Source: Pteria penguin (lineage: Eukaryota > Mollusca > Bivalvia > Pterioida > Pteriidae). From it: a stretch of 64,000 nucleotides of DNA. The position numbers and the translations under genes were made by a program. Shown piece after piece: positions 26,097-39,060 of the stretch. Positions within the stretch are counted from its first letter, which is position 1. Each line of letters opens with the position of its first letter. Under the pieces are notes generated by a model. It was given only the letters and a program-made list of their open reading frames with translations, did not search any database and had not been told where the DNA came from. The stretch covers positions 6,950,329-7,014,328 of the forward strand of contig CM068590.1 of NCBI GenBank assembly GCA_035048485.1, in the 5' to 3' direction.

Positions 26097-29000
26097 GTCT
26101 CTGACAATGGAGAAATGTGTGTCCTGTCTCTGACAATGGAAAAATGAGTGTCCTGTGTCTGAAAATGGAGAAATGTGTACCCCGTCTCTGAAAATGGAGA
26201 AATGTGTCTCCCGTCTCTGACAATGGAGAAATGTCTGTCCTGCCTCTGACAATGGAGAAACGTGTGTCCTGTCTCTGACAATGGAGAGATTTGTATCCTT
26301 TCTCTGACAAGGAGAAATCTGTGTCCTGTCTTTGACAATGGAGAAATATGTGTCATGTCTATGACAATGGAGAAATTTGTGTCCTGTCTCTGACAATGGA
26401 GAAATGTGTATCCTGTATCTGACAATGGAGAAATGTGTGTCCTGTCTCTGACAATGGAGAAATGTGTGTCCTGTCTCTGACAACGACGGAAGGCGTGTCT
26501 TGCCTTTAAGAATGGAAAAATGTATGTACTGTCTCTGACAATGGAGAAATGTGTTTCCTGTCTCTGACAATGGAGAAATGTGTGTCCTCTCTGTGAAAAG
26601 AGAGAATTGTGTGTCCTGTCTCTGACAATGGATAAATGTCTCTCCTGTCTCTGACAATTGAAAAATGAGTGTCCTGTTTCTGACAATGGAGAAATGTGTA
26701 CTCTGTCTCTGATAATGGAGAAATGTGTGTCCTGTCTCTGACAATGGAGAAATGTGTGTCCTGTCTCTGACAATGGAGAAATGTTTGTCCTGTCTATGAC
26801 AATGATGAAATATGCGTCATGTCTCTAAGAAGGAAAAATGTGTGTCCTGTGTCTGACAATAGATAATTGAGTATCCTCTCTCTGACAATGGAGAAATGTT
26901 TTCCTTGTCTCTGACAATAGAGAAATGTGTGTACTGTCTCTGTTAATTGAGAAATTTGTGTCCTGTCTCTGACATTGGAGAAATGTGTGTCCTGCCTCTA
27001 ACAATGGAGAAATATGTGTCCTGTCTCTGACAATGGAGAAATGTGTGTACTGTCTCTCAAAAGAGAGAAATGTGTGTCCTGTCTCTGACAATGGAGAAAT
27101 GTCTGTCCTGTCTCTGACAATAGAAAAATAAGTGTTCTGTGCCTGACAATGAAGAAATGTGTATCCTGTTTATAACAATGGAGAAATGTGTCCCCTGCCT
27201 CTCACAATGGAGAAATGTGTGTCCTGTGTCTTACAATGGAGAAATGTGTGTCCTGTCTCTGACAATGGAGAAATGTGTGTCCTGTCTCTGACAATGGAGA
27301 AATGTGTGTCCTGTCTCTGACAAGGGAGAAATGTTTGTCCTGTCTATGACAATGCGGAAATATGCGCCATGTCTCTAAAAAGGAAAAATGTGTGTCCTGT
27401 GTCTGACATCAGATAATTGAGTATCCACTCTCTGACAAAGGAGAAATGTTTTCCTTGTCTCTGACAATAGAGAAATATGTCTACTGTCTCTATTAATTGA
27501 GAAATGTGTGTCCTGTCTCTCACAATGGAGAAATGTCTGTCCTGCCTCTGACAATGGAAAAATAAGTGTTCTTTGCCTGACAATGAAGAAATGTATATCA
27601 TGTTTATAACAATGGAGAAATGTGTCCCCTGTCTCTGAAAATGGAGAATTGTGTGTCCTGTGTCTTACAATGGAGAAATGTATGTCCTGTCTCTGACAAT
27701 GGAGAAATGTGTGTCCTGTCTCTGACAAGGGAGAAATGTTTGTCCTGTCTATGACAATGAGGAAATATGCGCCATGTCTCTAAAAAGGAAAAATGTGTGT
27801 CCTGTGTCTGACAATAGATAATTGAGTATCCTCTCTCTGACAATGGAGAAATGCTTTCCTTGTCTATGACAATAGAGAAATGTGTGTACTGTCTCTGTTA
27901 ATTGAGAAATGTGTGTCCTGTCTCTGACAATGGAGAAATTTATGTCCTTTCTCTGAAAAGGAGAAATGTGTGTCCTGTCTTTGACAATGGAGAAATGTGT
28001 GTCCTGTCTCTGACAATGGTTACATTTGTGTACTGTCGCTTAAAAGAGAGAAATGTGTGCCCTGTCTTTGACAATGGAGAAATGTCTCTCCTGTCTCTGA
28101 CAATGGAAAAATAAGTGCTCTGTGCCTGACAATGCAGAAATGTGTATCGTGTCTATAACAATGGAGAAATGTGTGACCTCTCTCTGACAATGGAGAAAAG
28201 TGTATCACGTCTATCACGATGTAGAAATATGTCACCTGTCTCTCACAAGGAAAAATGTGTGTCCTGTGTCAGACAATGGAGAAATGTGTTTCCTGTCTCT
28301 TACAATGGAGAAATGTGTGTCTTGTCTCTGACAATCGAGAAATGTGTCTACTGTCTCTGATAATTGAGAAATGCCTGTCCTGTCTCTGACAATGGAGAAA
28401 TGTGTGTCCTATCTCTGAAAATGCCGAAATGTGTGTCCTGTCTCTGACAATGGAGAAATGTGTTTCCTGTCTCTGACAATGAGAAATGTGTGTCCTCTTT
28501 TTGACAATGGGGAAATGTGTGTCCTGTCTCTCACAATGGAGAAATGTGTGTGCTGTCTCTGACAACGACGGAAGGCGTGTCTTGCCCTTAAGAATGGAAA
28601 AATGTATGTACTCTCTCTGACAATGGAGAAATGTGTTTCCTGTCTCTGACAATGGAGAAATGTGTGTCCTGTCTCTGACAATGGAGAAATGTGTGTCCTG
28701 ACTCTGACAGTGGAGAAATATGTGTCCTGTCTCTGACAATGGAGAAATATGTGTCCTGTCTCTGAAAATGCAGATATTTGTGTCCTGTCTCTGACAAGGA
28801 GAAATGTGTGTCCTCACTTTGACAATGGGGAAATGTGTGTCCTGTCTCTCACAATGGAGAAATGTGCATCCTGTCTATGACAATGGAGAAATTTGTGTCC
28901 TGTCTCTGACAATGGAGAAATGTGTATCCTGTCTCTGACAATAGAGAAATGTATGTCCTGTCTCTGACAATGGAAAAATGTGTGTACTGTCTCTTAAAAG

Positions 29001-29462
29001 AGAGAAATGTGTATCCTGTCTCTGACAATAGAGAAATGTCTGTCCTGTCTCTGACAATGGAAAAATAAGTCTTCTGTGCCTGACAACGGAGAAATGTGTA
29101 TCCTGTCTATAACAATGGAGAAATGTGTGCCCTGTCTCTGACAATGGAGAAATGTGTGTCCTGTCTCTGACAATGGAGAAATGTGTGTCCTGTCTCTGAC
29201 AATAGAAAAATGAGTGTCCTGTGTCTGAAAATGGAGAAATGTGTACCCCGTCTCTGACATCGACGGAAAGCGTGTCTTGCCTTTAAGAATGGAAAAATGT
29301 ATGTACTGTCTCTGACAATGGAGAAATGTGTTTCCTGTCTCTGACAATGGAGAAATGTGTGTCCTGTCTCTGACAATGGAGAAATGTGTGTCCTGCCTCT
29401 GACAATGGAGAAATATGTGTCCTGTCTCTGTCAATGGAGAAATTTGTTTCCTTTCTCTGACA
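26097..29462 (+). repeat. Higher-order block B, copy 2
   Basis: Second copy of 14,340-17,705 at a constant offset of 11,757 bp. Examples of differences: GGAGAAATCTGTGCCC near 15,860 reads GGAGAAATGTGTCCCC here near 27,615, and GACAATCGAG near 14,695 reads GACAATGGAG here. Confidence 0.85.
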
Positions 29463-31336
29463 ATGGAGAAATATGTGTCCTGCCTCTGACAATGGAGAAA
29501 TGTGTTTACTGTCTCTGACAATGGAGAAATGTGTATCCTGTCTCTGACAATAGAGAAATGTGTATCCTGTCTCTGACACTGGAGAAATGTGTATCCTGTC
29601 TCTGACAATGGAGAAATGTATGTCCTGTCTCTGACAATGGAGAAATGTGTGTACTGTCTCTTAAAACAGAGAAATGTGTATCCTGTCTCTGACAATAGAG
29701 AAATGTCTGTCCTGTCTCTGACAATGGAAAAATAAGTGTTCTGTGCCTGACAACGGAGAAATGCGTATCCTGTCTATAACAATGAAGAAATGTGTGCCCT
29801 GTCTCTGACATTAGAGAAATGTGTGTCCTTTCTCTGACAATGGAGAAATGTGTGTCCTGTCTCTGACAATGGAAAAATGAGTGTCCTGTGTCTGAAAATG
29901 GAGAAATGTGTACCCCGTCTCTGAAAATGGAGAAATGTGTCTCCCGTCTCTGACAATGGAGAAATGTTTGTCCTGCCTCTGACAATGGAGAAATGTGTGT
30001 CCTGTCTCTGACAACGGAGAGATTTGTGTCGTTTCTCTGACAAGGAGAAATCTGTGTCCTGTCTTTGACAGTGGAGAAATATGTGTCATGTCTATGACAA
30101 TGGAGAAATTTGTGTCCTGTCTCTGACAATGGAGAAATGTGTATCCTGTTTCTGACAATGGAAAAATGTGTGTTCTGTCTCTGACAATCGAGAAATGTGT
30201 GTCCTGTCTCTGACAACGACGGAAGGCGTGTCTTGCCTTTAAGAATGGAAAAATGTATGTACTGTCTCTGACAATTGAGAAATGTGTTTCCTGTTTCTGA
30301 AAATGGAGAAATGTGTGTCCTCTCTGTAAAAAGAGAGAATTGTGTGTTCTGTCTCTGACAATGGATAAATGTCTCTCCTGTCTCTGACAATGGAAAAATG
30401 AGTGTCCTGTTTTTGACAATGGAGAAATGTGTAGTCTTTCTCTGATAATGGAGAAATGTGTGTCCTGTCTCTGACAATGGAGAAATGTGTGTCCTGCCTC
30501 TGACAATGGAGAAATGTGTGTCCTGTCTCTGACAATGGAGAAATGTGTGTCCTGTCTATAACAATGGAGAAATTTGTGTCCTGTCTCTGACAATGGAGAA
30601 ATGTGTATCCTGTCTCTGACAATGTAGAAATGTGTGTCCTGTCTCTGACAATGCAGAAATGTGTGTATTGTCTCTTAAAAGAGAGAAGTCTGTGTCCTGT
30701 CTCTGACAATGTAGAAATGTCTGTCCTGTCTCTGACAATGTAAAAATAAGTGTTCTGTGCCTGACAATGGAGAAATGTGTATCCTGTCTATAACAATGGA
30801 GAAATGTGTGCCATGTCTGTGAAAATGGAGAAATGTGTGTCCTGTGTCTTACAATGGTGAAATGTGTGTCCTGTCTCTGACAATGGAGAAATGTGTGTGC
30901 TGTCTCTGACAATGGAGAAATGTGTGTCCTGCCTCTGACAATGAAGAAATATGTGTCCTGTCTTTGACAATGGAGAAATTCATATCCTTTCTCTGACAAG
31001 GAGAAATGTGTGTCCTCTCTTTGACAATGGAGAAATGTGTGTCCTGTCTCTCACAATGGAGAAATGTGTGTCCTGTCTATGACAATGGCTACATTTGTGT
31101 CCTGTCTCTGACAATGGAAAAATAAGTGTTCTGTGCCTGACAACGGGGAAATGTGTACCCCTTCTCTGACTATGGAGAAATTTGTCTCTTGTCTCTAACA
31201 ATGGAGAAATGTGTGTCCTGCCTCTGACAATGGAGAAATGTGTGTCCTGTCTCTGACAATGGAGAAATTTGTGTCCTTTCTCTGATAAGGAGAATTTTGT
31301 GTCCTGTCTTTGACAGTGCAGAAATGTGTGTCCTGT

Positions 31337-32160
31337 CTATAACAATGGAGAAATTTGTGTCCTGTCTCTGACAATGGAGCAATGTGTATCCTGTCTCTGA
31401 CAATCAAGAAATGTGTGTTCTGTGCCTGACAATGGAGAAATGTGTATCCTGTCTATAACAATGTAGAAATGTGTATCCTGTCTATAAGAATGGAGAAATA
31501 TGTGTCCTGTTTCTTGAAATGGAGAAATGTGTGTCCTGTGTCTTAAAATGGAGAAAAGTGTGTCCTGTCTCTGACAATGGAGAAATATGTGTGCTGTCTT
31601 TGACAATAAAGAAATGTGTGTCCTGTCTCTGGCAATGGAGAAATGTGTGTCCTGTCTATGACAATGAAGAAATATGTGCCCTGTCTCTAAAAACGAAAAA
31701 TGTGTGTCCTGTGTCTGAGAATAGAGAATTGAGTATCCTCTCTCTGATAATGGAGAAATGCTTTCCTTGTCTCTGGCAATAGAGAAATGTGTGTACTGTC
31801 TCTGATAATTGAGAAATGTGTGTCCTGTCTCTGACAATGGAGAAATGTGTGTCCTGCCTCTGACAATGGAGAAATATGTGTCCTGTCTCTGACAATGGAG
31901 AAATTCATGTCCTTTCTCTGACAAGGAGAAATGTGTGTCCTCTCTTTGACAATGGAGAAATGTGTGTCCTGTCTCTCACAATGGAGAAATGTGTGTCCTG
32001 TTTATGACAATGGCTACATTTGTGTCCTGTCTCTGACAATAGAGAAATGTGTATCCTGTCCCTGACAATGGAGAAATGTGTGTACTGTCTCTTAAAAGAG
32101 AAAAATGTGTGCCCTGTCTTTGACAATGGAGAAATGTCTCTCCTGTCTCTGACAATGGAA
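31337..32160 (+). repeat. Higher-order block D, copy 1
   Basis: The series of variants in this 0.8-kb stretch (TTCTTGAAATGG, TCTTAAAATGG, a GACAATAAAG unit, then AAAAACGAAAAATG) recurs at 33,419-34,240 with an offset of 2,082 bp. It recurs again in part near 37,280-37,490 and 42,480-43,170. The same family also appears in a damaged form near 38,950-39,480. Confidence 0.75.
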
Positions 32161-33418
32161 AAATAAATGTTCTGTGCCTGACAATGCAGAAATGTGTATC
32201 GTGTCTATGACAATGGAGAAATGTGTGCCCTGTCTCTGACAATGGAGAAATGTGTGTCCTGTCTCTGACAATGGAGAAAAGTGTATCCCGTCTATGACGA
32301 GGAAGAAATATGTGCCCTGTCTCTAACAACGAAAAATGTGTGTCCTGTGTCAGACAATGGAGAAATGTGTATCCTCTCTCTGATAATGGAGAAATGTGTG
32401 CCTTGTCTCTCACAATAGAGAAATGTGTCTACTGTCTCTGATAATTGAGAAATGCCTGTCCTGTCTCTGACAATGGAGAAATGTGTGTCCTATCTCTGAA
32501 AATGCCGAAATGTGTGTCCTGTCTCTGACAATGGAGAAATGTGTGTACTGTCTCTAACAATCGAGAAATGTGTGTCCTGTCTCTGACAACAACAGAAGGC
32601 GTGTCTTGCCTTTAAGAATGGAAAAATGTATGTACTCTCTCTGACAATGGAGAAATGTGTTTCCTGTCTCTGACAATGGAGAAATGTGTGTCCTGTCTCT
32701 GACAATGGAGAAATGTGTGTCCTGCCTCTGACAATGGAGAAATATGTGTCCTGTCTCTGACAATGGAGAAATATGTGTCCTGTCTCTGACAATGGAGAAA
32801 TTTGTGTCCTTTCTCTGAGAAGGAGAAATGTGTGTCCTCACTTTGACAATGGGGAAATGTGTGTCCTGTCTCTCACAATGGAGAAATGTGTATCCTGTCT
32901 ATGACAATGGAGAAATTTGTGTCCTGTCTCTGACAATGGAGAAATGTGTATCCGTTCTCTGACAATAGAGAAATGTATGTCCTGTCTCTGACAATGGAAA
33001 AATGTGTGTACTGTCTCTAAAAGAGAGAAATGTGTATCCTGTCTCTGACAATAGAGAAATGTCTGTCCTGTCTCTGACAATGGAAAAATAAGTCTTCTGT
33101 GCCTGACAACGGAGAAATGTGTATCCTGTCTATAACAATGGAGAAATGTGTGTCCTGTCTCTGACAATGGAGAAATGTGTGTCCTTTCTCTGACAATGGA
33201 GAAATGTGTGTCCTGTCTCTGACAATAGAAAAATGAGTGTCCTGTGTCTGAAAATGGAGAAATGTGTACCCCGTCTCTGACATCGACGGAAAGCGTGTCT
33301 TGCCTTTAAGAATGGAAAAATGTATGTACTGTCTCTGACAATGGAGAAATTTGTGACCTTTCTCTGATAAGGAGAAATTTGTGTCCTGTCTTTGACAGTG
33401 GAGAAATGTGTGTCCTGT

Positions 33419-34240
33419 CTATAACAATGGAGAAATTTGTGTCCTGTCTCTGACAATGGAGCAATGTGTATCCTGTCTCTGACAATTGAGAAATGTGTGT
33501 TCTGTGCCTGACAATGGAGAAATGTGTATCCTGTCTATAACAATGGAGAAATGTGTATCCTGTCTATAACAATGGCGAAATATGTGTCCTGTTTCTTGAA
33601 ATGGAGAAATGTGTGTCCTGTGTCTTAAAATGGAGAAAAGTGTGTCCTGTCTCTGACAATGGAGAAATATGTGTGCTGTCTTTGACAATAAAGAAATGTG
33701 TGTCCTGTCTCTGGCAATGGAGAAATGTGTGTCCTGTCTATGACAATGAAGAAATATGTGCCCTGTCTCTAAAAACGAAAACTGTGTGTCCTGTGTCTGA
33801 GAATAGAGAATTGAGTATCCTCTCTCTGATAATGGAGAAATGCTTTCCTTGTCTCTGGCAATAGAGAAATGTGTGTACTGTCTCTGATAATTGAGAAATG
33901 TGTGTCCTGTCTCTGACAATGGAGAAATGTGTGTCCTGCCTCTTACAATGGAGAAATATGTGTCCTGTCTCTGACAATGGAGAAATTCATGTCCTTTCTC
34001 TGACAAGGAGAAATGTGTGTCCTCTCTTTGACAATGGAGAAATGTGTGTCCTGTCTCTCACAATGGAGAAATGTGTGTTCTGTCTATGACAATGGCTACA
34101 TTTGTGTCCTGTCTCTGACAATAGAGAAATGAGTATCCTGTCCCTGACAATGGAGAAATGTGTGTACTGTCTCTTAAAAGAGAGAAATGTGTGTCCTGTC
34201 TCTGACAATGCAGAAATGTCTGTCCTGTCTCTGACAATGG
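33419..34240 (+). repeat. Higher-order block D, copy 2
   Basis: Copy of 31,337-32,160 at an offset of 2,082 bp with no net indel at the landmarks compared. It reads AAAACGAAAACTG where copy 1 reads AAAACGAAAAATG. Confidence 0.75.
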
Positions 34241-34859
34241 AAAAATAAGTGTTCTGTGCCTGACAACGGAGAAATTTGTGTCCTGTCTATAACAATGGAG
34301 AAATGTGTGCCCTGTCTCTGACAGTGGAGAAATGTGTGTCCTGTCTTTGACAATGGAGAAATATGTGTCCTGTCTCTGACAATGGAAAAATGAGTGTCCT
34401 GTGTCTCACAATGGAGAAATGTGTACCCCGTCTCTGACAATGGAGAAATTTGTCTCTTGTCTCTGACAATGGAGAAATGTGTGTCCTGCCTCTGACAATG
34501 GAGAAATGTGTGTCCTGTCTCTGACAATGGAGAAATTTGTGTCCTTTCTCTGACAAGGGGAAATTTGTGTCCTGTCTTTGACTGTGGAGAAATGTGTGTC
34601 CTGTCTATAACAATGGAGAAATTTGTGTCCTGTCTCTGACAATGGAGAAATGTGTATCCTGTCTCTGTCAATGGAGAAATTTGTTTCCTTTCTCTGACAA
34701 GGAAAAATGTGTGTCCTCTCTTTGACAATGGAGAAATGTGTGTCCTGTCTCTCACAATGGAGAAATGTGTGTCCTGCCTATGAAAATAGAGAAATTTGTG
34801 TCCTGTCTCTGACAATGGAGAAATGTGTATCCTGTCTCTGACAATGGAGAAATGTATGT

Positions 34860-37490
34860 CCTGTCTCTGACAATGGAGAAATGTGTGTACTGTCTGTTAA
34901 AAGAGAGAAATGTGTATCCTGTCTCTGACAATAGAGAAATGTCTGTCCTGTCTCTGACAATGGAAAAATAAGTGTTCTGTGCCTGACAACGGAGAAATGC
35001 GTATCCTGTCTCTGACAATAGAGAAATGTGTGCCCTGTCTCTGACAATGGAGAAATGTGTGTCCTGTCTCTGACAATAGAAAAATGAGTGTCCTGTGTCT
35101 GAAAATGGAGAAATGTGTACCCCGTCTCTGACATCGACGGAAAGCGCGTCTTGCCTTTAAGAATGGAAAAATGTATGTACTGTCTCTGACAATGGAGAAA
35201 TGTGTTCCCTGTCTCTGACAATGGAGAAATGTGTGTCCTGTCTCTGACAATGGAGAAATGTGTGTCCTGTCTCTGTCAATGGAGAAATTTGTTTCCTTTC
35301 TCTGACAAGGAGAAATGTGTGTCCTCTCTTTGACAATGGAGAAATGTGTGTCCTGTCTCTCAAAATGGAGAAATGTGTGTCCTGTCTATGAAAATAGAGA
35401 AATGTGTCCTGTCTCTGACAATGGAGAAATGTGTATCCTGTCTCTGACAATGGAGAAATGTATGTCCTGTCTCTGATAATGGAGAAATGTGTGTACTGTC
35501 TCTTAAAAGAGAGAAATGTGTATCCTGTCTCTGACAATAGAGAAATGTCTGTCCTGTCTCTGACAATGGAAAAATAAGTGTTCTGTGCCTGACAACGGAG
35601 AAATGCGTATCCTGTCTATAACAATGAAGAAATGTGTGCCCTGTCTCTGACATTGGAGAAATGTGTGTCCTTTCTCTGACAATGGAGAAATGTGTGTCCC
35701 GTCTCTGACAATGGAAAAATGAGTGTCCTGTGTCTGAAACTGGAGAAATGTGTACCCCGTCTCTGAAAATGGAGAAATGTGTCTCCCGTCTCTGACAATG
35801 GAGAAATGCTTGTCCTGCCTCTGACAATGGAGAAATGTGTGTCCTGTCTCTGACAACGGAGAGATTTGTGTCCTTTCTCTGACAAGGAGAAATCTGTGTC
35901 CTGTCTTTGACAGTTGAGAAATATGTGTCATGTCTATGACAATGGAGAAATTTGTGTCCTGTCTCTGACAATGGAGAAATGTGTATCCTGTTTCTGACAA
36001 TGGAAAAATGTGTGTTCTGTCTCTGACAATCGAGAAATGTGTGTCCTGTCTCTGACAACGACGGAAGGCGTGTCTTGCCTTTAAGAATGGAAAAATGTAT
36101 GTACTGTCTCTGACAATGGAGAAATGTGTTTCCTGTTTCTGACAATTGAGAAATGTGTGTCCTCTCTGTAAAAAGAGAGAATTGTGTGTTCTGTCTCTGA
36201 CAATGGATAAATGTCTCTCCTGTCTCTGACAATGGAAAAATGAGTGTCCTGTTTCTGACAATGGAGAAATGTGTACTCTGTCTCTGATAATGGAGAAATG
36301 TGTGTCCTGTCTCTGACAATGGAGAAATGTGTGTCCTGCCTCTGACAATGGAGAAATGTGTGTCCTGTCTCTGACAATGGAGAAATGTGTGTCCTGTCTA
36401 TAACAATGGAGAAATTTGTGTCCTGTCTCTGACAATGTAGAAATGTGTGTCCTGTCTCTGACAATGCAGAAATGTGTGTATTGTCTCTTAAAAGAGAGAA
36501 GTCTATGTCCTGTCTCTGACAATGGAGAAATGTCTGTCCTGTCTCTGACAATGTAAAAATAAGTGTTCTGTGCCTGACAATGGAGAAATGTGTATCCTGT
36601 CTATAACAATGGAGAAATGTGTGCCATGTCTGTGAAAATGGAGAAATGTGTGTCCTGTGTCTAACAATGGAGAAATGTGTGTCCTGTCTCTGACAATGGA
36701 GAAATGTGTGTGCTGTCTCTGACAATGGATAAAATGTGTGTCCTGCCTCTGACAATGAAGAAATATGTGTCCTGTCTTTGACAATAAAGAAATGTGTGTC
36801 CTGTCTCTGGCAATGGAGAAATGTGTGTCCTCTCTTTGACAATGGAGAAATGTGTGTCCTGTCTCTCGCAATGGAGAAATGTGTGTCCTGTCTATGACAA
36901 TGGCTACATTTGTGTCCTGTCTCTGACAATGGAAAAATAAGTGTTCTGTGCCTGACAACGGGGAAATGTGTACCCCGTCTCTGACTATGGAGAAATTTGT
37001 CTCTTGTCTCCGACAATGGAGAAATGTGTGTCCTGCCTCTGACAATGGAGAAATGTGTGTCCTGTCTCTGACAATGGAGAAATTTGTGTCCTTTCTCTGA
37101 TAAAGAGAAATTTGTGTCCTGTCTTTGACAGTGGAGAAATGTGTGTCCTGTCTATAACAATGGAGAAATTTGTGTCCTGTCTCTGACAATGGAGCAATGA
37201 GTATCCTGTCTCTGACAATCAAGAAATGTGTGTTCTGTGCCTGACAATGGCGAAATGTGTATCCTGTCTATAGCAATGGAGAAATGTGTATCCTGTCTAT
37301 AACAATGGAGAAATATGTGTCCTGTGTCTTGAAATGGAGAAATGTGTGTCCTGTGTCTTAAAATGGAGAAAAGTGTGTCCTGTCTCTGACAATGGAGAAA
37401 TGTGTGTGCTGTCTTTGACAATAAAGAAATGTGTGTCCTGTCTCTGGCAATGGAGAAATGTGTGTCCTGTCTATGACAATGGAGAAATAT
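34860..37490 (+). repeat. Higher-order block C, copy 1
   Basis: The variant order of this 2.6-kb block is repeated at about 40,065-42,690. The offset is 5,229 bp through the middle (for example 35,616 to 40,845 and 36,081 to 41,310) and 5,200 bp near the right end, so one 29-bp unit has been gained or lost. Its interior also matches the 29.77-30.6 kb stretch at an offset of 5,842 bp. One family of blocks has therefore been copied repeatedly along the array. Confidence 0.8.
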
Positions 37491-37620
37491 GTGGCCTGTC
37501 TCTGACAACGAGATAAATGTGTGTCCTGTCTATGACAATGGAGAAATTTGTGTCCTGTCTCTGACAATGGAGAAATGAGTTTCCTGTTTATGACAATGGA
37601 TAAATGTGTTTTCTGTCTCT

Positions 37621-37794
37621 GACAATGGAGAAATGTGTGTCCTGTCTCTGACAATGGAGAAATGTGTGTCCTGTCTCTGACAATGGAGAAATGTGTGTCC
37701 TGTCTCTGACAATGGAGAAATGTGTGTCCTGTCTCTGACAATGGAGAAATGTGTGTCCTGTCTCTGACAATGGAGAAATGTGTGTCCTGTCTCT
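37621..37794 (+). repeat. Run of six identical consensus monomers
   Basis: Six consecutive 29-bp units are base-for-base identical to the consensus. They are flanked by near-consensus copies, including one with TGTGTTTTCC. Neighbouring parts of the array rarely have more than three perfect units in a row. This is either a recently expanded core or a stretch rebuilt by an assembler. Confidence 0.9.
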
Positions 37795-38099
37795 GACAAT
37801 GGAGAAATGTGTTTTCCTGTCTCTGACAATGGAGAAATGTGTATCCTGTCTCTGACCACGGAGAAGTGTGTGCGCTGTCTCTGACAATGGAGAAATATGT
37901 GTCCTGCCTCTGACAATGGAGAAATGTGTGTACTGTCTCTGACAAGGAGAAATGTGTATCCTGTCTCTGACAATGGAGAAATGTGTGTCTTGTCTCTGAC
38001 AATTGAGAAATGTGTCCTGTATCCACTCTCTGACAATGGAGAAATGTGTATCCTGTCTCTGACAATGGAGAAATGTGTGTCCTGTCTCTGAAAATGGAG

Positions 38100-39060
38100 A
38101 AATGTGTGTCCTGTCTCTGACAATGGAGAAATTGTGTGTGCTGTCTTTGACAATGGAGAATGTGTGTCCTGTCTATGACAATGGAGAAATGTGTGCTGTT
38201 TCTCTGACAATGGAGAAATGTGTGTGTCTGTCTAAACAAGGAGAAATGTGTGTCCTGTCTTTGACATAGAGAAATGTGTATCCTGTCTCTGACAATGGAG
38301 AAATGTGTGTACTGTCTCTGACAATGGAGAAATGTGTGTCCTGTCTCTGAAAATGGAGAAATGTGTGTCCTGTCTCTGACAATGGAGAAATGTGTGTCCT
38401 GTCTCTGACCACGGAGAAATGTGCGCACCGTCTCTGACAATGGAGAAATATGTGTCCTGCCTCTGACAATGGAGAAATGTGTTTACTGTCTCTGACAATG
38501 GAGAAATGTGTATCCTGTCTATGACCAATGGAGAAATTGTGTATTCTCTCAATGGAGAAATGTGTGTACTGGTCTGACAATGGAGAAATGTGTATCTGTC
38601 TCTGACAATGAAAATGTGTCCTGTTCTGACAATGGAGAAATGTGTATCTTGTCTCTGAATTGGAGAAATGTTTTGAAATATGTGTGTCCTGTCTCAATGA
38701 GAAATGTTCCTGTCTCTGACAAAGAATGTGTGTCCTGTCTTGACAATGGAAAAATGTGTGTCTATGACAATGGAGAAATGTGTCTGTCTCTGACAATGGA
38801 GAAATGTGTGTCCTGTCTGACAATGAAATGTGTGTCCTGTGACAATGAGTCAGACAATGAGAAATGTGTATGTCTATGACAATGGAGGAAATGTGTGCTT
38901 TTCTCTGACAATGGAGAAATGTGTCTTTCTCTGAAAATGTTTGCCTTTGTTTGGAGAAATGTGTGTCCTGTCTATGACAATGAAGAAATATGTGTCCTGT
39001 CTCTGACGAAAAATGTGTGTCCTGTGTCTGACAAAAATGTATGTATCCTGTCTCTGACAA
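38100..39060 (+). repeat. Indel-scrambled part of the minisatellite
   Basis: The 29-bp register breaks down here, worst between 38,510 and 39,060. Units lose one to several bases at irregular places, for example CTGTTCTGACAATGG, CTGTCTCAATGAGAAATG, CTCTGACAAAGAATGTG and GACAATGAAATGTG. The remaining bases are plain consensus, and the array resumes its normal register by about 39,060. Scattered single-base losses unlike the unit-sized changes elsewhere suggest uncorrected long-read sequence or a patched gap rather than natural decay. Confidence 0.7.
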
